From: Chryseobacterium paridis
Lineage (GTDB): Bacteria > Bacteroidota > Bacteroidia > Flavobacteriales > Weeksellaceae
DNA length: 64,000 nt
Assembly: GCF_016595215.1 (NCBI RefSeq)
Contig: NZ_JAENHK010000001.1
Span: forward strand, 930,001 to 994,000
Direction of reading: 5' to 3'
The notes beneath the pieces are model-generated. The model saw nothing but the letters and a program-made list of their open reading frames with translations. It was not told the origin of the DNA and did no database searches. Position numbers and translations under genes: made by a program. The number at the start of each line of letters is the position of its first letter. Position 1 is the first letter of the stretch. Shown here one piece after another: positions 17,140 to 26,131 of the stretch.

Positions 17140-17397
17140 ATGTTAAAAAATCTTCAGAAACTGGATCGTAATGATCTAAAAGAAATTATAGGTGGAGTAG
17201 GTATTGGTCCATGTGATATTGGTCCTATTGGTTGTCCATGTAAAATCCCTCCTGGTGACCCATGTCTTGGAGGAGGAGGTGGTCCTGGTGATCCAGGCCC
17301 TGGAACTGATATTGGATATTGTCCGGATAGCCATACTTATATTCCTTGTAACCAGTCTTGTCCTAATGGGATGAGCCCTCTTTGTGCAATAGGATAA
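17140..17397 (+). CDS. Bacteriocin-like Cys/Gly/Pro-rich peptide with double-glycine leader
   Basis: 85 residues. The leader MLKNLQKLDRNDLKEIIGG ends in Gly-Gly, the classic cut site for a peptidase-containing ABC exporter. It resembles the Lys/Leu-rich leaders of Chryseobacterium bacteriocin-like peptides. The 66-residue core has 8 Cys (25, 32, 34, 42, 61, 70, 74, 82) and a Gly/Pro-rich centre with five consecutive Gly. Eight Cys allow four disulfides or thioether modification. It has its own promoter and terminator, and no modification enzyme or exporter lies next to it, so processing must come from elsewhere. An antimicrobial or signalling role is inferred only from the leader. Confidence 0.78.
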   Translation: MLKNLQKLDRNDLKEIIGGVGIGPCDIGPIGCPCKIPPGDPCLGGGGGPGDPGPGTDIGYCPDSHTYIPCNQSCPNGMSPLCAIG

Positions 17398-17403
17398 AAT
17401 TAA

Positions 17404-17434
17404 AAGCCCTCTGAACACAGAGGGCTTGTTTTTT
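17404..17434. terminator. Terminator between convergent genes
   Basis: Arms AAGCCCTCTG / CAGAGGGCTT with a four-base loop, then GTTTTTT. It ends the leader-peptide transcript and may also serve the AI-2E permease gene. Confidence 0.88.
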
Positions 17435-17442
17435 GATAACTT

Positions 17443-18555
17443 TTAATCCATTTCCTTTAAAGTTATGTTCTTCGAAATTTTATAGCTCTTTTTCTTTTTG
17501 TGGGGTTTCTCATCTTCCCCGAGTAATTTACCCCAAGGCTTCAGTCCATCTACTCTTTCAAAAATGATTTTAATGATAGCAATTGCCGGAATACAGAGAA
17601 ACATCCCTGAAATTCCCCAAAGATGTTCGCCCACAAGAATTCCTATAAAGGAAAATAATGCATTGATCTTAACTTTTGATCCCACCACAAATGGAAGTAC
17701 AATATTTCCATCCACTACGTGTACTCCTATATAACCAATGATTACATAAATACAGGTTGACGGAGTAGCGGTTGCAAAAGCAATAAAACATGAAATCAAA
17801 AGTGAGATACATATTCCTAAATAAGGGATAACATTTAATAAACCTGTTAGGACTCCTAGTAGGATGGCATATTTAACCCCCAAAATTGCGAGAATAATTG
17901 AAGTCAGGCTTGATACAATAATAATTTGAATGCAAAGACCAATAATATATTTTTTAGTCATTACACGAACCTCAGATACTACTTCCTGTACACTTGCTTT
18001 GTGTTTTTCGCTAAAAACATTGACGATGAAGTTATTTAAGATCCTTCTATAATTTAAAATGAAAATAAAGAATAGGATAAAAAATATCAGAAAGCCTAAA
18101 CCTGTGGAAAATATTCCAAAAGTAAATCCAAGAATAACACCTGATGACGACAAAAGTTTGTTGAGTGCCTGATCAATATAGTCTAATTGTTCATGGATTT
18201 TGACGTTAAAGGTATGGTATACCCAATTTTGAAGACCATTGAAAACCGTGTCAAACTGCATTCTTAGGTGAGGTAAATCTTTGGTAAAGCTTGAAAGCTG
18301 TGACCCGAAGAAAAATATTAATCCTGCAATGATCATTAGCATGCAAAGCACGGATATGATGGTGGAAACAGAGCGCGGGAACCTTAGTTTTCTTTCTAAA
18401 AATGTAGAAAAAGGTAAGAATAACATGGCCATTAAAAATGCCAGGAAAAAAGGAGCTAAAATGCTTTGTCCCAACTCTAAAAGATAGCCAAGACCTATAA
18501 TGGAAATGATAACAAGGGTTAACTTTAAAAGGAAGGGAAGCTTAAAAAAATTCAT
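17443..18555 (-). CDS. AI-2E family (PerM/TqsA-like) membrane transporter
   Basis: 370 residues with about eight membrane helices in the family layout: two early helices (LGYLLELGQSILAPFFLAFL), a soluble amphipathic middle, and a C-terminal block with GLLNVIPYLG and IVLPFVVGSKVKINALFSF. The tail is Lys-rich (KKKKSYK). Family members export autoinducer-2 or act as Na+/H+ antiporters; the substrate here is unknown. It is monocistronic and convergent with the leader-peptide gene. Confidence 0.88.
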   Translation of the reverse strand: MNFFKLPFLLKLTLVIISIIGLGYLLELGQSILAPFFLAFLMAMLFLPFSTFLERKLRFPRSVSTIISVLCMLMIIAGLIFFFGSQLSSFTKDLPHLRMQFDTVFNGLQNWVYHTFNVKIHEQLDYIDQALNKLLSSSGVILGFTFGIFSTGLGFLIFFILFFIFILNYRRILNNFIVNVFSEKHKASVQEVVSEVRVMTKKYIIGLCIQIIIVSSLTSIILAILGVKYAILLGVLTGLLNVIPYLGICISLLISCFIAFATATPSTCIYVIIGYIGVHVVDGNIVLPFVVGSKVKINALFSFIGILVGEHLWGISGMFLCIPAIAIIKIIFERVDGLKPWGKLLGEDEKPHKKKKSYKISKNITLKEMD

Positions 18556-18762
18556 AACTCATAATCTGTATTATAAAAATAATAAAACCCATTGAATTGA
18601 AGGGTCTTTTATCTAATTAACTTAAATTCTTTTCATAATGTCTACAATTCTGTTTCCAATTGGAAAGAGATTTGACTTTTATGATTTATTTTTTTCTCAC
18701 AAGAGCATGTAATTTATACTTATTGCACCTGTTAGAAAATGACAAAAGTATTGTAACAAAAA

Positions 18763-18786
18763 ACACGCCTCAAATTTGAGGCGTGT
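18763..18786 (-). terminator. Terminator of lon
   Basis: A perfect 24-base palindrome (ACACGCCTCAAA and its complement) lies just past the lon stop; on the minus strand it is followed by a T-run. Confidence 0.85.
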
Positions 18787-18813
18787 CATTTTTTATTAGT
18801 AAATGTTGATAAG

Positions 18814-21219
18814 TTATTTTTCAATAGCAATATCAATAACATCTTCCATTTTATTTACATAGTGAACATTGAGATCTTTTAAATAATCTTTTTTAATTTC
18901 TTCTACGTCTTTTCTGTTTGCTTCACAAAGAATGACATCTTTAATTCCGGCTCTTGTTGCTGCAAGAAGTTTTTCTTTGATTCCTCCTACTGGAAGTACT
19001 TTTCCTCTTAAAGTTATTTCACCTGTCATGGCTAAATGTGGTTTCACTTTTTTATTTTTAAAAGAAGAAACCATTGAAGTAATCATGGCTATACCCGCGG
19101 ATGGTCCATCTTTAGGTGTGGCACCTTCAGGAACGTGAACGTGGATATTTTTCTTTTCGATATCTTCCTGATCGATTCCTAATTCTTTGTGCTTAGCCTT
19201 AATATATTCTAATGCAATTGTTGCAGACTCTTTCATTACGGTTCCTAAGTTACCGGTCATCGTAAGAGCTCCTTTTCCATTACTTAAAATACTCTCTATA
19301 TAAAGTATATCACCTCCTACACTTGTCCAGGCAAGACCTGTAACAACCCCAGGAACACCGGTAATCTCAGATAAGCTTTTGGGCCTTGGAACGCCAAGGA
19401 TCTCATCTACTTTTTCAAGAGATATTTTTGGGTCGTATTCTTTTAATAAAGCAGTTTGTAATGCAACCCATCTTGCGATAGATGCAATTCTTTTTTCCAG
19501 TGTTCTTACTCCGCTTTCTGAAGTATGAGCTTCAATGATATGCTTAAGTTCTGCATTTCCAAGTTTGAAAGATTTAGCAGTTAAACCATTTTCTTCCTGT
19601 TGTTTTTTAATGAGGTGTCTTTTAGCAATCTCAGTTTTTTCTTCCATGGTATAACCAGCGATCTGGATAATCTCCATTCTATCGAGAAGTGGAGTTTGAA
19701 TGGTTGAAAGTGAATTTGCTGTAGCGATGAACATTACTTTAGATAAATCATATCCCATTTCCAGGAAATTATCATAAAATGCATTATTTTGTTCAGGGTC
19801 AAGGACTTCTAGCAGTGCTGAACTTGGATCCCCGTGTATGCCTTGTCCTACTTTATCGATCTCATCTAAAACAATAACAGGATTGGATGTTCCCGATTTT
19901 TTAATGGACTGAAGGATTCTTCCTGCCATTGCGCCAATATAGGTCTTTCTGTGTCCTCTGATCTCGCTCTCATCATGCAATCCTCCTAAAGAAAGTCTTA
20001 CGTATTTTCTTCCTAAGGCATCAGCAACAGATTTTCCCAGAGAGGTTTTACCAACTCCCGGAGGACCTACTAAAAGTAAAATCGGTGACTTCATGTTGTT
20101 TTTTAATTTCAAAACAGCCATGTGTTCCAGTATTCTTTTCTTAATATCCTCCAAGCCAAAATGTGCTTTTTCAAGTACTTTTTCAGCTTTTACAATATCG
20201 AAAACATCTTTTGTATAAGTTTCCCAAGGCAGATCAGTAAAGAAATCAAGATAATTTCTTTGAACATTATAATCTGGTGAATTTGGATTTTGTCTTTGAA
20301 GCCTGTTGATCTCCTTTTGGAAATGCTCTTCGACCTCGCTGCTCCATTTTTTTGCTTTTGCTTTGTTGATTAAATCCTCAACATCACCTTCAGAGCCTCC
20401 TCCAAGTTCTTCTTGAATAGTTCTGATCTGTTGGTTAAGGAAATATTCTCTTTGTTGCTTGTCAAGATCCTTTGAAGTTTTCTGATGGATCTGATTTCTC
20501 AATTCCAGTTTTCTATAATCTTCATGCATCTTTTCATAGCAATTCTTCGCTCTGTCCATCAAGCTTTTTTCTTCAAGCAGTTTTTGCTTTTCAAGTGAAG
20601 GAAAATTAGCGTTAGTGCAAATGAAATTTAATAAATCATCATTATTATTGATGTTCTTTATGGCGAAATTTGCTGCATTTGGAATATTCGGATCAAGCTC
20701 GATTATCTTTAAAGCTAAATCTTTAATATTATCCAGTAAAGCCTCGTACTCGTCTTCATTTTTGGCTTTTGTATCTTTTAATTTAGAGATCTCAGCTTTA
20801 AAATAAGGTTGAGTTTCAATAAATTTTTTAACCTTGAACCTATGGAACCCCTTTGTAATAGCTGTAATATTACCTTCGGGAAGTTTTATGATCTTGATGA
20901 TCTTTGCTAAAGTTCCTGTCTGGTATAGATCTTTTTCGGTAGGTTGTTCAAGTTCTGAGTTTTTCTGGCTTACAATTCCGATGAAGTCTCCGTTTTTCTG
21001 AGCTTCTTCCAGAAGTTGTATAGATGCCTTTCTTCCAGCAGTAATCGGAATTACCACGTTGGGAAACATAACCATGTTTCTTACCGGAAGAATAGGAAAT
21101 ATCTTTTGTTCGGAATTTTTATCGGTTTCCGAGAAGTCGGAAAGATTAATCTCTTCTGCTACAATATCAAATCCATCGCTAATCATTTCCTCCAAACTAA
21201 TATCTTCAAATTCTGTCAT
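18814..21219 (-). CDS. lon: ATP-dependent protease Lon
   Basis: 801 residues. It has an N-terminal LON substrate-binding domain (FPILPVRNMVMFPN, about 40-240), a helical linker, an AAA+ module with Walker A GPPGVGKTS and Walker B VIVLDEIDK, and a C-terminal protease domain. The catalytic Ser is in PKDGPSAGIAM and the Lys is in GGIKEKLLAA. It degrades misfolded and regulatory proteins in the cytosol. Full length. Two palindromes sit just upstream of the start (21229-21245, 21268-21279) and could be operators. Confidence 0.97.
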   Translation of the reverse strand: MTEFEDISLEEMISDGFDIVAEEINLSDFSETDKNSEQKIFPILPVRNMVMFPNVVIPITAGRKASIQLLEEAQKNGDFIGIVSQKNSELEQPTEKDLYQTGTLAKIIKIIKLPEGNITAITKGFHRFKVKKFIETQPYFKAEISKLKDTKAKNEDEYEALLDNIKDLALKIIELDPNIPNAANFAIKNINNNDDLLNFICTNANFPSLEKQKLLEEKSLMDRAKNCYEKMHEDYRKLELRNQIHQKTSKDLDKQQREYFLNQQIRTIQEELGGGSEGDVEDLINKAKAKKWSSEVEEHFQKEINRLQRQNPNSPDYNVQRNYLDFFTDLPWETYTKDVFDIVKAEKVLEKAHFGLEDIKKRILEHMAVLKLKNNMKSPILLLVGPPGVGKTSLGKSVADALGRKYVRLSLGGLHDESEIRGHRKTYIGAMAGRILQSIKKSGTSNPVIVLDEIDKVGQGIHGDPSSALLEVLDPEQNNAFYDNFLEMGYDLSKVMFIATANSLSTIQTPLLDRMEIIQIAGYTMEEKTEIAKRHLIKKQQEENGLTAKSFKLGNAELKHIIEAHTSESGVRTLEKRIASIARWVALQTALLKEYDPKISLEKVDEILGVPRPKSLSEITGVPGVVTGLAWTSVGGDILYIESILSNGKGALTMTGNLGTVMKESATIALEYIKAKHKELGIDQEDIEKKNIHVHVPEGATPKDGPSAGIAMITSMVSSFKNKKVKPHLAMTGEITLRGKVLPVGGIKEKLLAATRAGIKDVILCEANRKDVEEIKKDYLKDLNVHYVNKMEDVIDIAIEK

Positions 21220-21228
21220 AGTATATCA

Positions 21229-21279
21229 AATGACAAATTGTCATTCTCGTTTTAAATCGTTAAAGTGATTGTGCACAAT
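21229..21279 (-). promoter_or_regulatory. Two palindromes upstream of lon (possible operators)
   Basis: AATGACAA-A-TTGTCATT (21229-21245) starts only ten bases before the lon start codon, and ATTGTGCACAAT (21268-21279) is a perfect 12-base palindrome. Neither matches the CIRCE heat-shock element. Their spacing of about 36 bases centre to centre and position fit binding sites in a leader or promoter, but the regulator is unknown. Confidence 0.35.
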
Positions 21280-21477
21280 ATGCTTAGAAAACACTTAGAA
21301 TATTATGTTAACGTAAAATACACAATACCTATGCCATTTGTTTTTCGCTAAAAAATATGGTCAAAATTTCCTTTTTTATAAAATTTAAATTTTAAAAATT
21401 AAAAAAAGCGCTTGGATTTCTGTAATTTCTTAAAAATGTGTATTTTCGCAACCTGATAAAAAACTATAATTTATAAA

Positions 21478-23631
21478 ATGGCAATTTTAGGACAGATTAG
21501 GAATAGACCTTGGCTTTTGATGGGAGTAATTGCACTGGCGCTTTTAGCGTTTTTAGTTAATCCTGATAGCATTGATAAGGTTTTTGGAAAAAATCCTGAT
21601 GTTTTAGGAAAAGTAAATGGTGAAAAAATTACCCGTGAAGAGTTTAATGATCAACTTTTCGTGTTGCAACAACAGGCAGAACAACAAGGTCAACCAAAAA
21701 ATGGTCTTGAAGAACAAGCTTGGCAGTTGTTGGTTCAATCAAAGCTTATCAAGCAGCAGTTTGATAAAATGGGTTTTGAAATGACAGATGACTATTTCTG
21801 GAGTCAGATTCAGTATGATCAGATGTTTGCTCAAAACAAACAGTTCTTTGATGAAAAGGGAAATTTCAAAACTCAGGAGCTTAAAAAACAGATCGAGGAG
21901 TTAAAAACTACAAGTGCTGAAGGGTACAACCAATGGTTGAAAACCAGAAAATCTGTTGAGTACAGAATTATGGCAAGACAGGTCTTTGCTAATATTTCTA
22001 CAGGTATTACTACAGGTAAGAAAGAGGCAGAGGAGTTGATGAAACAAAGAGATCAGATGGCAGATATTGATTTTGTGAAAGTGGACTACACTTCATATCT
22101 TCAAAAAAATAATATCAAAGTTAAAACTGAAGATTTAGCAAATTATATTAAGCAGCACCCTGTGATGTTTAAAGCTGAAGCAAGCAGAAATATTGGTATT
22201 GCCTTTTTCCCTTCTCAACCAAGTGCAGCAGATGATGCAGCAGCTCAAAAAGAAATTACTAAAATTTTCTCAGGAGGGACTGATGCTAGTGGAGGTAAAG
22301 AGAATTTCCAAAATACAACCAATGACTCTATGTTTGTAATGGCAAACTCTGATATGCCTTTCAATAATCAATATTTGAAACCTAATCAATTGCCACAAAC
22401 GCTTCAGTCGCAAATTGCTACTGCAGCGGTTGGACAGATTTTTGGTCCTTATAAAGAACAAAACTTCTATGTTGTTTCTAAGCTTTTAGGTAAAAAGACT
22501 TCAGATTCTACATTATCAAGACATATACTTATTGCATTTAAAGGAAGTCCTGCAGGAGAAGGTGTTACAAGAACTAAAGAACAAGCTAAGAAATTGGCTG
22601 ATTCAGTAGGAGCTATTGTAAAAGCAAACCCTGCTAAGTTTACAGAATTCCTTAAGCTTTCAAGTGATCCTAACTCTGCTGCTCAAGGTGGAAGTTTAGG
22701 ATGGACAACTCCGGAGACTCCTTTTGTTCCTGAATTCTTAACGTATTTGGCGAATAACCCTAAAGGAGCAACAGGTGTTGTAGAGACTCAGTTTGGATAC
22801 CACATTATCAATATCGAAGATAAAAAACCAGGAGCATTAGGATATAAAGTTGCTAATGTTGTAAAAGCAATCAAACCTTCTGATGCTACAGAAGCAGATG
22901 TTGATAAAAAAGCAAGAAAATTCATTCAGCAGGTTCAAGGAAAATCATTTAATGATTTCGTTAACATTGCTAAAAAAGGAAATTATCAATTCTCGAATCC
23001 TAAAACAGCAAAAAGATTTGATGGTCAGTTGCAAGGTTTAGGTACTGAAAAAGATGGAGATATCCTTGCATGGGCTTTTGATAAGAAAAGAACAAAAGGA
23101 GATACTGAATTCTTTACAGTAGATGGAACAGGTGATAAGATTGTTGTATATCTAAACGGTAAACAAGAAAAAGGTCTTGCTGATCCGGAATCTGTAAGAG
23201 ATCAAATCGAGGTTATTGTTAAAAATAAACTGGCTGCAAAACAAATCGCGGATAAAATTACAGCTGCTAAAGCTTCTAATTTAGATCAGATCGCTAAATT
23301 GTTTGCAACAACAAAACAATCTGCACAGGTAAACTTATTGAATCCATCTGTAGCTGGATCAATGGAACCTAAAGTTGCAGGTGCTGCTTTTGGAGTTAAG
23401 AAATCTAAACTTTCAAATCCTGTTGAAGGCGGAACTGGTGTTTATGTTTTAATCAAGAAGAATGAAACAGTAAATAAACAACCTGGTGACCTTAAACAAT
23501 TTACAGAGTCTGTAAATCAGAGAAATGCTGGAATGTTCGGTCAGGCTTGGTTAAAGAGCTTACAGGATAATGCAGAGATCGATGATTACAGAATTGAGAT
23601 CTGGAATAAGCTAGGAAATCAGCAACAATAA
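21478..23631 (+). CDS. ppiD: PpiD-like membrane-anchored peptidyl-prolyl isomerase
   Basis: 717 residues. One N-terminal membrane helix (about 12-29, RPWLLMGVIALALLAFLV) is followed by a SurA-like chaperone domain that begins GKVNGEKITREEFNDQL. A parvulin rotamase domain (SRHILIAFKG through SLGWTTPETPFVPEF to TQFGYHIINIEDKK, about 340-455) follows, then a long C-terminal part. Such proteins assist folding of outer-membrane and secreted proteins at the periplasmic face of the inner membrane. It is divergent from lon and ends in a strong terminator. A TATTTTCG box (21441-21448) upstream is a possible promoter. Confidence 0.9.
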   Translation: MAILGQIRNRPWLLMGVIALALLAFLVNPDSIDKVFGKNPDVLGKVNGEKITREEFNDQLFVLQQQAEQQGQPKNGLEEQAWQLLVQSKLIKQQFDKMGFEMTDDYFWSQIQYDQMFAQNKQFFDEKGNFKTQELKKQIEELKTTSAEGYNQWLKTRKSVEYRIMARQVFANISTGITTGKKEAEELMKQRDQMADIDFVKVDYTSYLQKNNIKVKTEDLANYIKQHPVMFKAEASRNIGIAFFPSQPSAADDAAAQKEITKIFSGGTDASGGKENFQNTTNDSMFVMANSDMPFNNQYLKPNQLPQTLQSQIATAAVGQIFGPYKEQNFYVVSKLLGKKTSDSTLSRHILIAFKGSPAGEGVTRTKEQAKKLADSVGAIVKANPAKFTEFLKLSSDPNSAAQGGSLGWTTPETPFVPEFLTYLANNPKGATGVVETQFGYHIINIEDKKPGALGYKVANVVKAIKPSDATEADVDKKARKFIQQVQGKSFNDFVNIAKKGNYQFSNPKTAKRFDGQLQGLGTEKDGDILAWAFDKKRTKGDTEFFTVDGTGDKIVVYLNGKQEKGLADPESVRDQIEVIVKNKLAAKQIADKITAAKASNLDQIAKLFATTKQSAQVNLLNPSVAGSMEPKVAGAAFGVKKSKLSNPVEGGTGVYVLIKKNETVNKQPGDLKQFTESVNQRNAGMFGQAWLKSLQDNAEIDDYRIEIWNKLGNQQQ

Positions 23632-23649
23632 AAAAAGAATTTTATAGAT

Positions 23650-23682
23650 AAAAAAAGCGGCATGAAAAATGCCGCTTTTTTT
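23650..23682 (+). terminator. Rho-independent terminator
   Basis: Arms AAAAAAAGCGGCAT / ATGCCGCTTTTTTT with a five-base GAAAA loop, 19 bases after the ppiD stop. Confidence 0.92.
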
Positions 23683-23728
23683 GTATTTAACGCAGAGCAA
23701 TAAACAGAAACATTAATTTAAAATGTGC

Positions 23729-23736
23729 TATATTTG
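23729..23736 (+). promoter_or_regulatory. -7 promoter box of the mlaD operon
   Basis: TATATTTG matches TAnnTTTG exactly, 22 bases before the GTG start of mlaD. No TTTG is found at the normal distance upstream. Confidence 0.45.
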
Positions 23737-23758
23737 CTCATTAGAAAAAATTTAGCAA

Positions 23759-24709
23759 GTGAAGTTCAGTAAAGAATTAAAAGCTGGTGTAATTGCACTT
23801 TTGGCTATTGTAGGCTTTGTGTTATTATTTCAATTCATGAAAGGCAGAAGTCTTTTTACTACCGATAATATATTTTACGCAAAATATGATAATGTTGAAG
23901 GTCTGTCTCAGTCTTCACCGGTATCTATCAATGGTTTAAAAGTGGGACAGGTTGACAAAATTATCCCACAAAGAACAAAAGAAGGTAAGATCAATTTCGT
24001 AGTTAAAATTACTGTTGATAATAAGTTTGAGTTTTCAAAAAACTCTACTCTTGAAATTTTTGAACCAGGATTAATGTCTGGTAAAGAAATGAGAGTAAAT
24101 CTTCAATATGGAGGTGCCACAGCCAAAGATGGCGATACATTACAGGGTGCCTTTAAACTGGGAACATTGGGAAGTCTTTCTTCTCAGGTGGGACCTGTTA
24201 AAGATCAGTTGCAGTCTGTTCTACATCGTGTAGATTCCCTGATGGCTAATGCTAATCTAATTGTTGACGGGCAGAATAGAGCTGAAATTAAAGCTTTGCT
24301 TTCCAATCTTAATAAAACCGTTGGTGCACTACAAACGACTGCAGGAAGTGTGAACAATTTAGTTGGGCACAACGATCCAAAACTTCAAAAAGTATTGGAT
24401 GATGCTAGCCTTACGATGCAAAGTGGAAAAGTTACTTTAGATAAATACGGAAACTTAGCAGAAAGTATTGACACCAAAAAGCTAAATGCTACGATTGCTA
24501 ATTTAGATGCTACAGTAGGAAAGCTTAATCAGGTTATTGGTGGTATTGATAACGGACAAGGAAGTTTAGGTAAGCTGATGAAAGATGAGCAGCTTTACAA
24601 TAACTTAAATTCCGCATCTACGAACCTTAATTCATTAATTGAAGACATGAAGGCGAATCCTAAAAGATACATCAACTTCTCTGTTTTCGGTAAGAATAAT
24701 AAAGACTAA
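23759..24709 (+). CDS. mlaD: MlaD/MCE-family lipid-binding protein
   Basis: 316 residues from a GTG start, which gives the usual start VKFSKELKAGVIALLAI (first residue read as Met). One N-terminal membrane helix (about 8-27) is followed by an MCE domain (YDNVEGLSQSSPVSINGLKVGQV, about 38-118). A long helical C-terminus with repeated Asn/Leu-rich segments could form a needle or tether. MCE proteins pass phospholipids across the periplasm. The likely partners MlaE and MlaF are encoded 16 kb away, although usually the genes are adjacent. It lies 11 bases before an iron-sulfur oxidoreductase gene. Confidence 0.9.
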   Translation: MKFSKELKAGVIALLAIVGFVLLFQFMKGRSLFTTDNIFYAKYDNVEGLSQSSPVSINGLKVGQVDKIIPQRTKEGKINFVVKITVDNKFEFSKNSTLEIFEPGLMSGKEMRVNLQYGGATAKDGDTLQGAFKLGTLGSLSSQVGPVKDQLQSVLHRVDSLMANANLIVDGQNRAEIKALLSNLNKTVGALQTTAGSVNNLVGHNDPKLQKVLDDASLTMQSGKVTLDKYGNLAESIDTKKLNATIANLDATVGKLNQVIGGIDNGQGSLGKLMKDEQLYNNLNSASTNLNSLIEDMKANPKRYINFSVFGKNNKD

Positions 24710-24720
24710 TATTACACCTT

Positions 24721-26052
24721 ATGCAGTATATCGATAATGTTATTTTTCTGATCTTATTAGTTGCTGGGTTTGGATTGTTTACTAAAAGCCTGTTGAAGAT
24801 TTACAGAAATATTCAATTAGGTAGAGAAATCAATCGAAGTGATAATAAGTCAGAACGTTGGGAAACCATGGCACGTGTTGCAATGGGACAAAGTAAAATG
24901 GTGAAACGTCCTGTAGCGGGTATTTTACACCTTTTCGTCTATGTCGGTTTTATTATCATTAACATAGAGCTTGTTGAAATCGTTGTTGATGGAATATTTG
25001 GTACTCATAGATTCCTTGCTTCAGTTTTTGGAAACAGTTTCTATAGTTTCTTCACGGCGACGTTGGAAGTACTTGCGTTATTGGTGATTATTGGAGTTGT
25101 TGTTTTCTTTATCCGTAGAAATTTTTATGGAGTGAAGAGGCTAACAATGAAAGAGCTATTTGGCTGGCCAAAACATGATGCGAACTGGATTCTGATTATT
25201 GAATTTGCCTTAATGATGGCTTTTCTAAAAATGAATACTGCAGATTGGGTTTTACAGCAAAGAGGATTACTTCCGGAACATGGAAGCTTTCCGATCAGCT
25301 CTACGTTATTAGGACCAATATTCAGCAACTTTAGTGATGGTTTCTTATTCTTCACAGAAAAAGCTGCTTGGTGGTTCCACTTTGTAGGGATCCTGTTCTT
25401 TATGAACTATCTTTATTACTCAAAGCATTTGCATATTATTCTTGCATTTCCAAGTACATGGTATGCCAATTTAGAGAAAAAAGGAAAGTTCAACAATCTG
25501 GAATCTGTTACCAAAGAAATTAAGCTGATGATGGATCCTAATGCAGATCCATATGCTGCTCCTGCCGAAGGAGCTGAGACAGATGTTCCTTCTAAATTTG
25601 GTGCTGAAGATATATTTGATTTAAACCAGGTTCAATTACTTAATGCCTATTCTTGTACAGAGTGTGGTAGATGTACTTCTGTATGTCCTGCAAATATTAC
25701 AGGTAAGAAGCTTTCACCAAGGTTGATCCTTATGAAAACCAGAGACCGTCTGGAGGAAGTAGGAAAAAATATTGATAAAAATGGGAAGTTTGTAGATGAT
25801 GGCAAAAAGTTATTGAACGACTACATAACAAAAGAAGAGCTTTGGGCATGTACTACTTGTAATGCTTGTACTGAGGCTTGTCCAATATTATTAGATCCAC
25901 TTTCTATTATTTTTGAAATGAGAAGATTCCTTGTGATGGAGCAGTCTGCTGCACCACAGGAATTGAATCTGATGATGACCAATGTAGAAAATAATGCTGC
26001 CCCTTGGCAGTATAACCAGGCAGACCGTTTGAACTGGGCAAACGAGAATTAA
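24721..26052 (+). CDS. Membrane-bound 4Fe-4S oxidoreductase subunit
   Basis: 443 residues. The N-terminal part has about five membrane helices (1-240) resembling the heme b membrane anchors of nitrate or heterodisulfide reductases. The C-terminal ferredoxin domain has two clusters, Cys-Thr-Glu-Cys-Gly-Arg-Cys (near 311) and Cys-Thr-Thr-Cys-Asn-Ala-Cys (near 376), each followed by a distal Cys-Pro. With the CCG-domain protein downstream it forms an HdrDE/GlcF-like pair that moves electrons between a soluble donor and the quinone pool. The substrate is unknown. Confidence 0.85.
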   Translation: MQYIDNVIFLILLVAGFGLFTKSLLKIYRNIQLGREINRSDNKSERWETMARVAMGQSKMVKRPVAGILHLFVYVGFIIINIELVEIVVDGIFGTHRFLASVFGNSFYSFFTATLEVLALLVIIGVVVFFIRRNFYGVKRLTMKELFGWPKHDANWILIIEFALMMAFLKMNTADWVLQQRGLLPEHGSFPISSTLLGPIFSNFSDGFLFFTEKAAWWFHFVGILFFMNYLYYSKHLHIILAFPSTWYANLEKKGKFNNLESVTKEIKLMMDPNADPYAAPAEGAETDVPSKFGAEDIFDLNQVQLLNAYSCTECGRCTSVCPANITGKKLSPRLILMKTRDRLEEVGKNIDKNGKFVDDGKKLLNDYITKEELWACTTCNACTEACPILLDPLSIIFEMRRFLVMEQSAAPQELNLMMTNVENNAAPWQYNQADRLNWANEN

Positions 26053-26108
26053 TGTAACAATGTAAAATAATGTAACAATGTAGCAATCATTGGTAAACTG
26101 GTACATTG
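26050..26108 (+). repeat. Short direct and inverted repeats between oxidoreductase genes
   Basis: TAATGTAACAATGTA occurs exactly twice (26050-26064 and 26068-26082), separated by three bases; the first copy begins with the stop codon of the upstream gene. An inverted match, TACATTG, follows at 26102-26108, so CAATGTA and TACATTG can pair. No coding sense is seen. Confidence 0.6.
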
Positions 26109-26131
26109 GAATATTGGTAAATTTGAAAAAG

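Noticed and set aside
17176..17418. Minus-strand frame opposite the leader-peptide gene
   Set aside because: Repetitive Thr/Arg antisense of Gly/Pro/Cys codons; the plus strand has promoter, terminator and leader.
21229..21279. CIRCE heat-shock operator before lon
   Set aside because: The palindromes do not match TTAGCACTC-N9-GAGTGCTAA in sequence or spacing.
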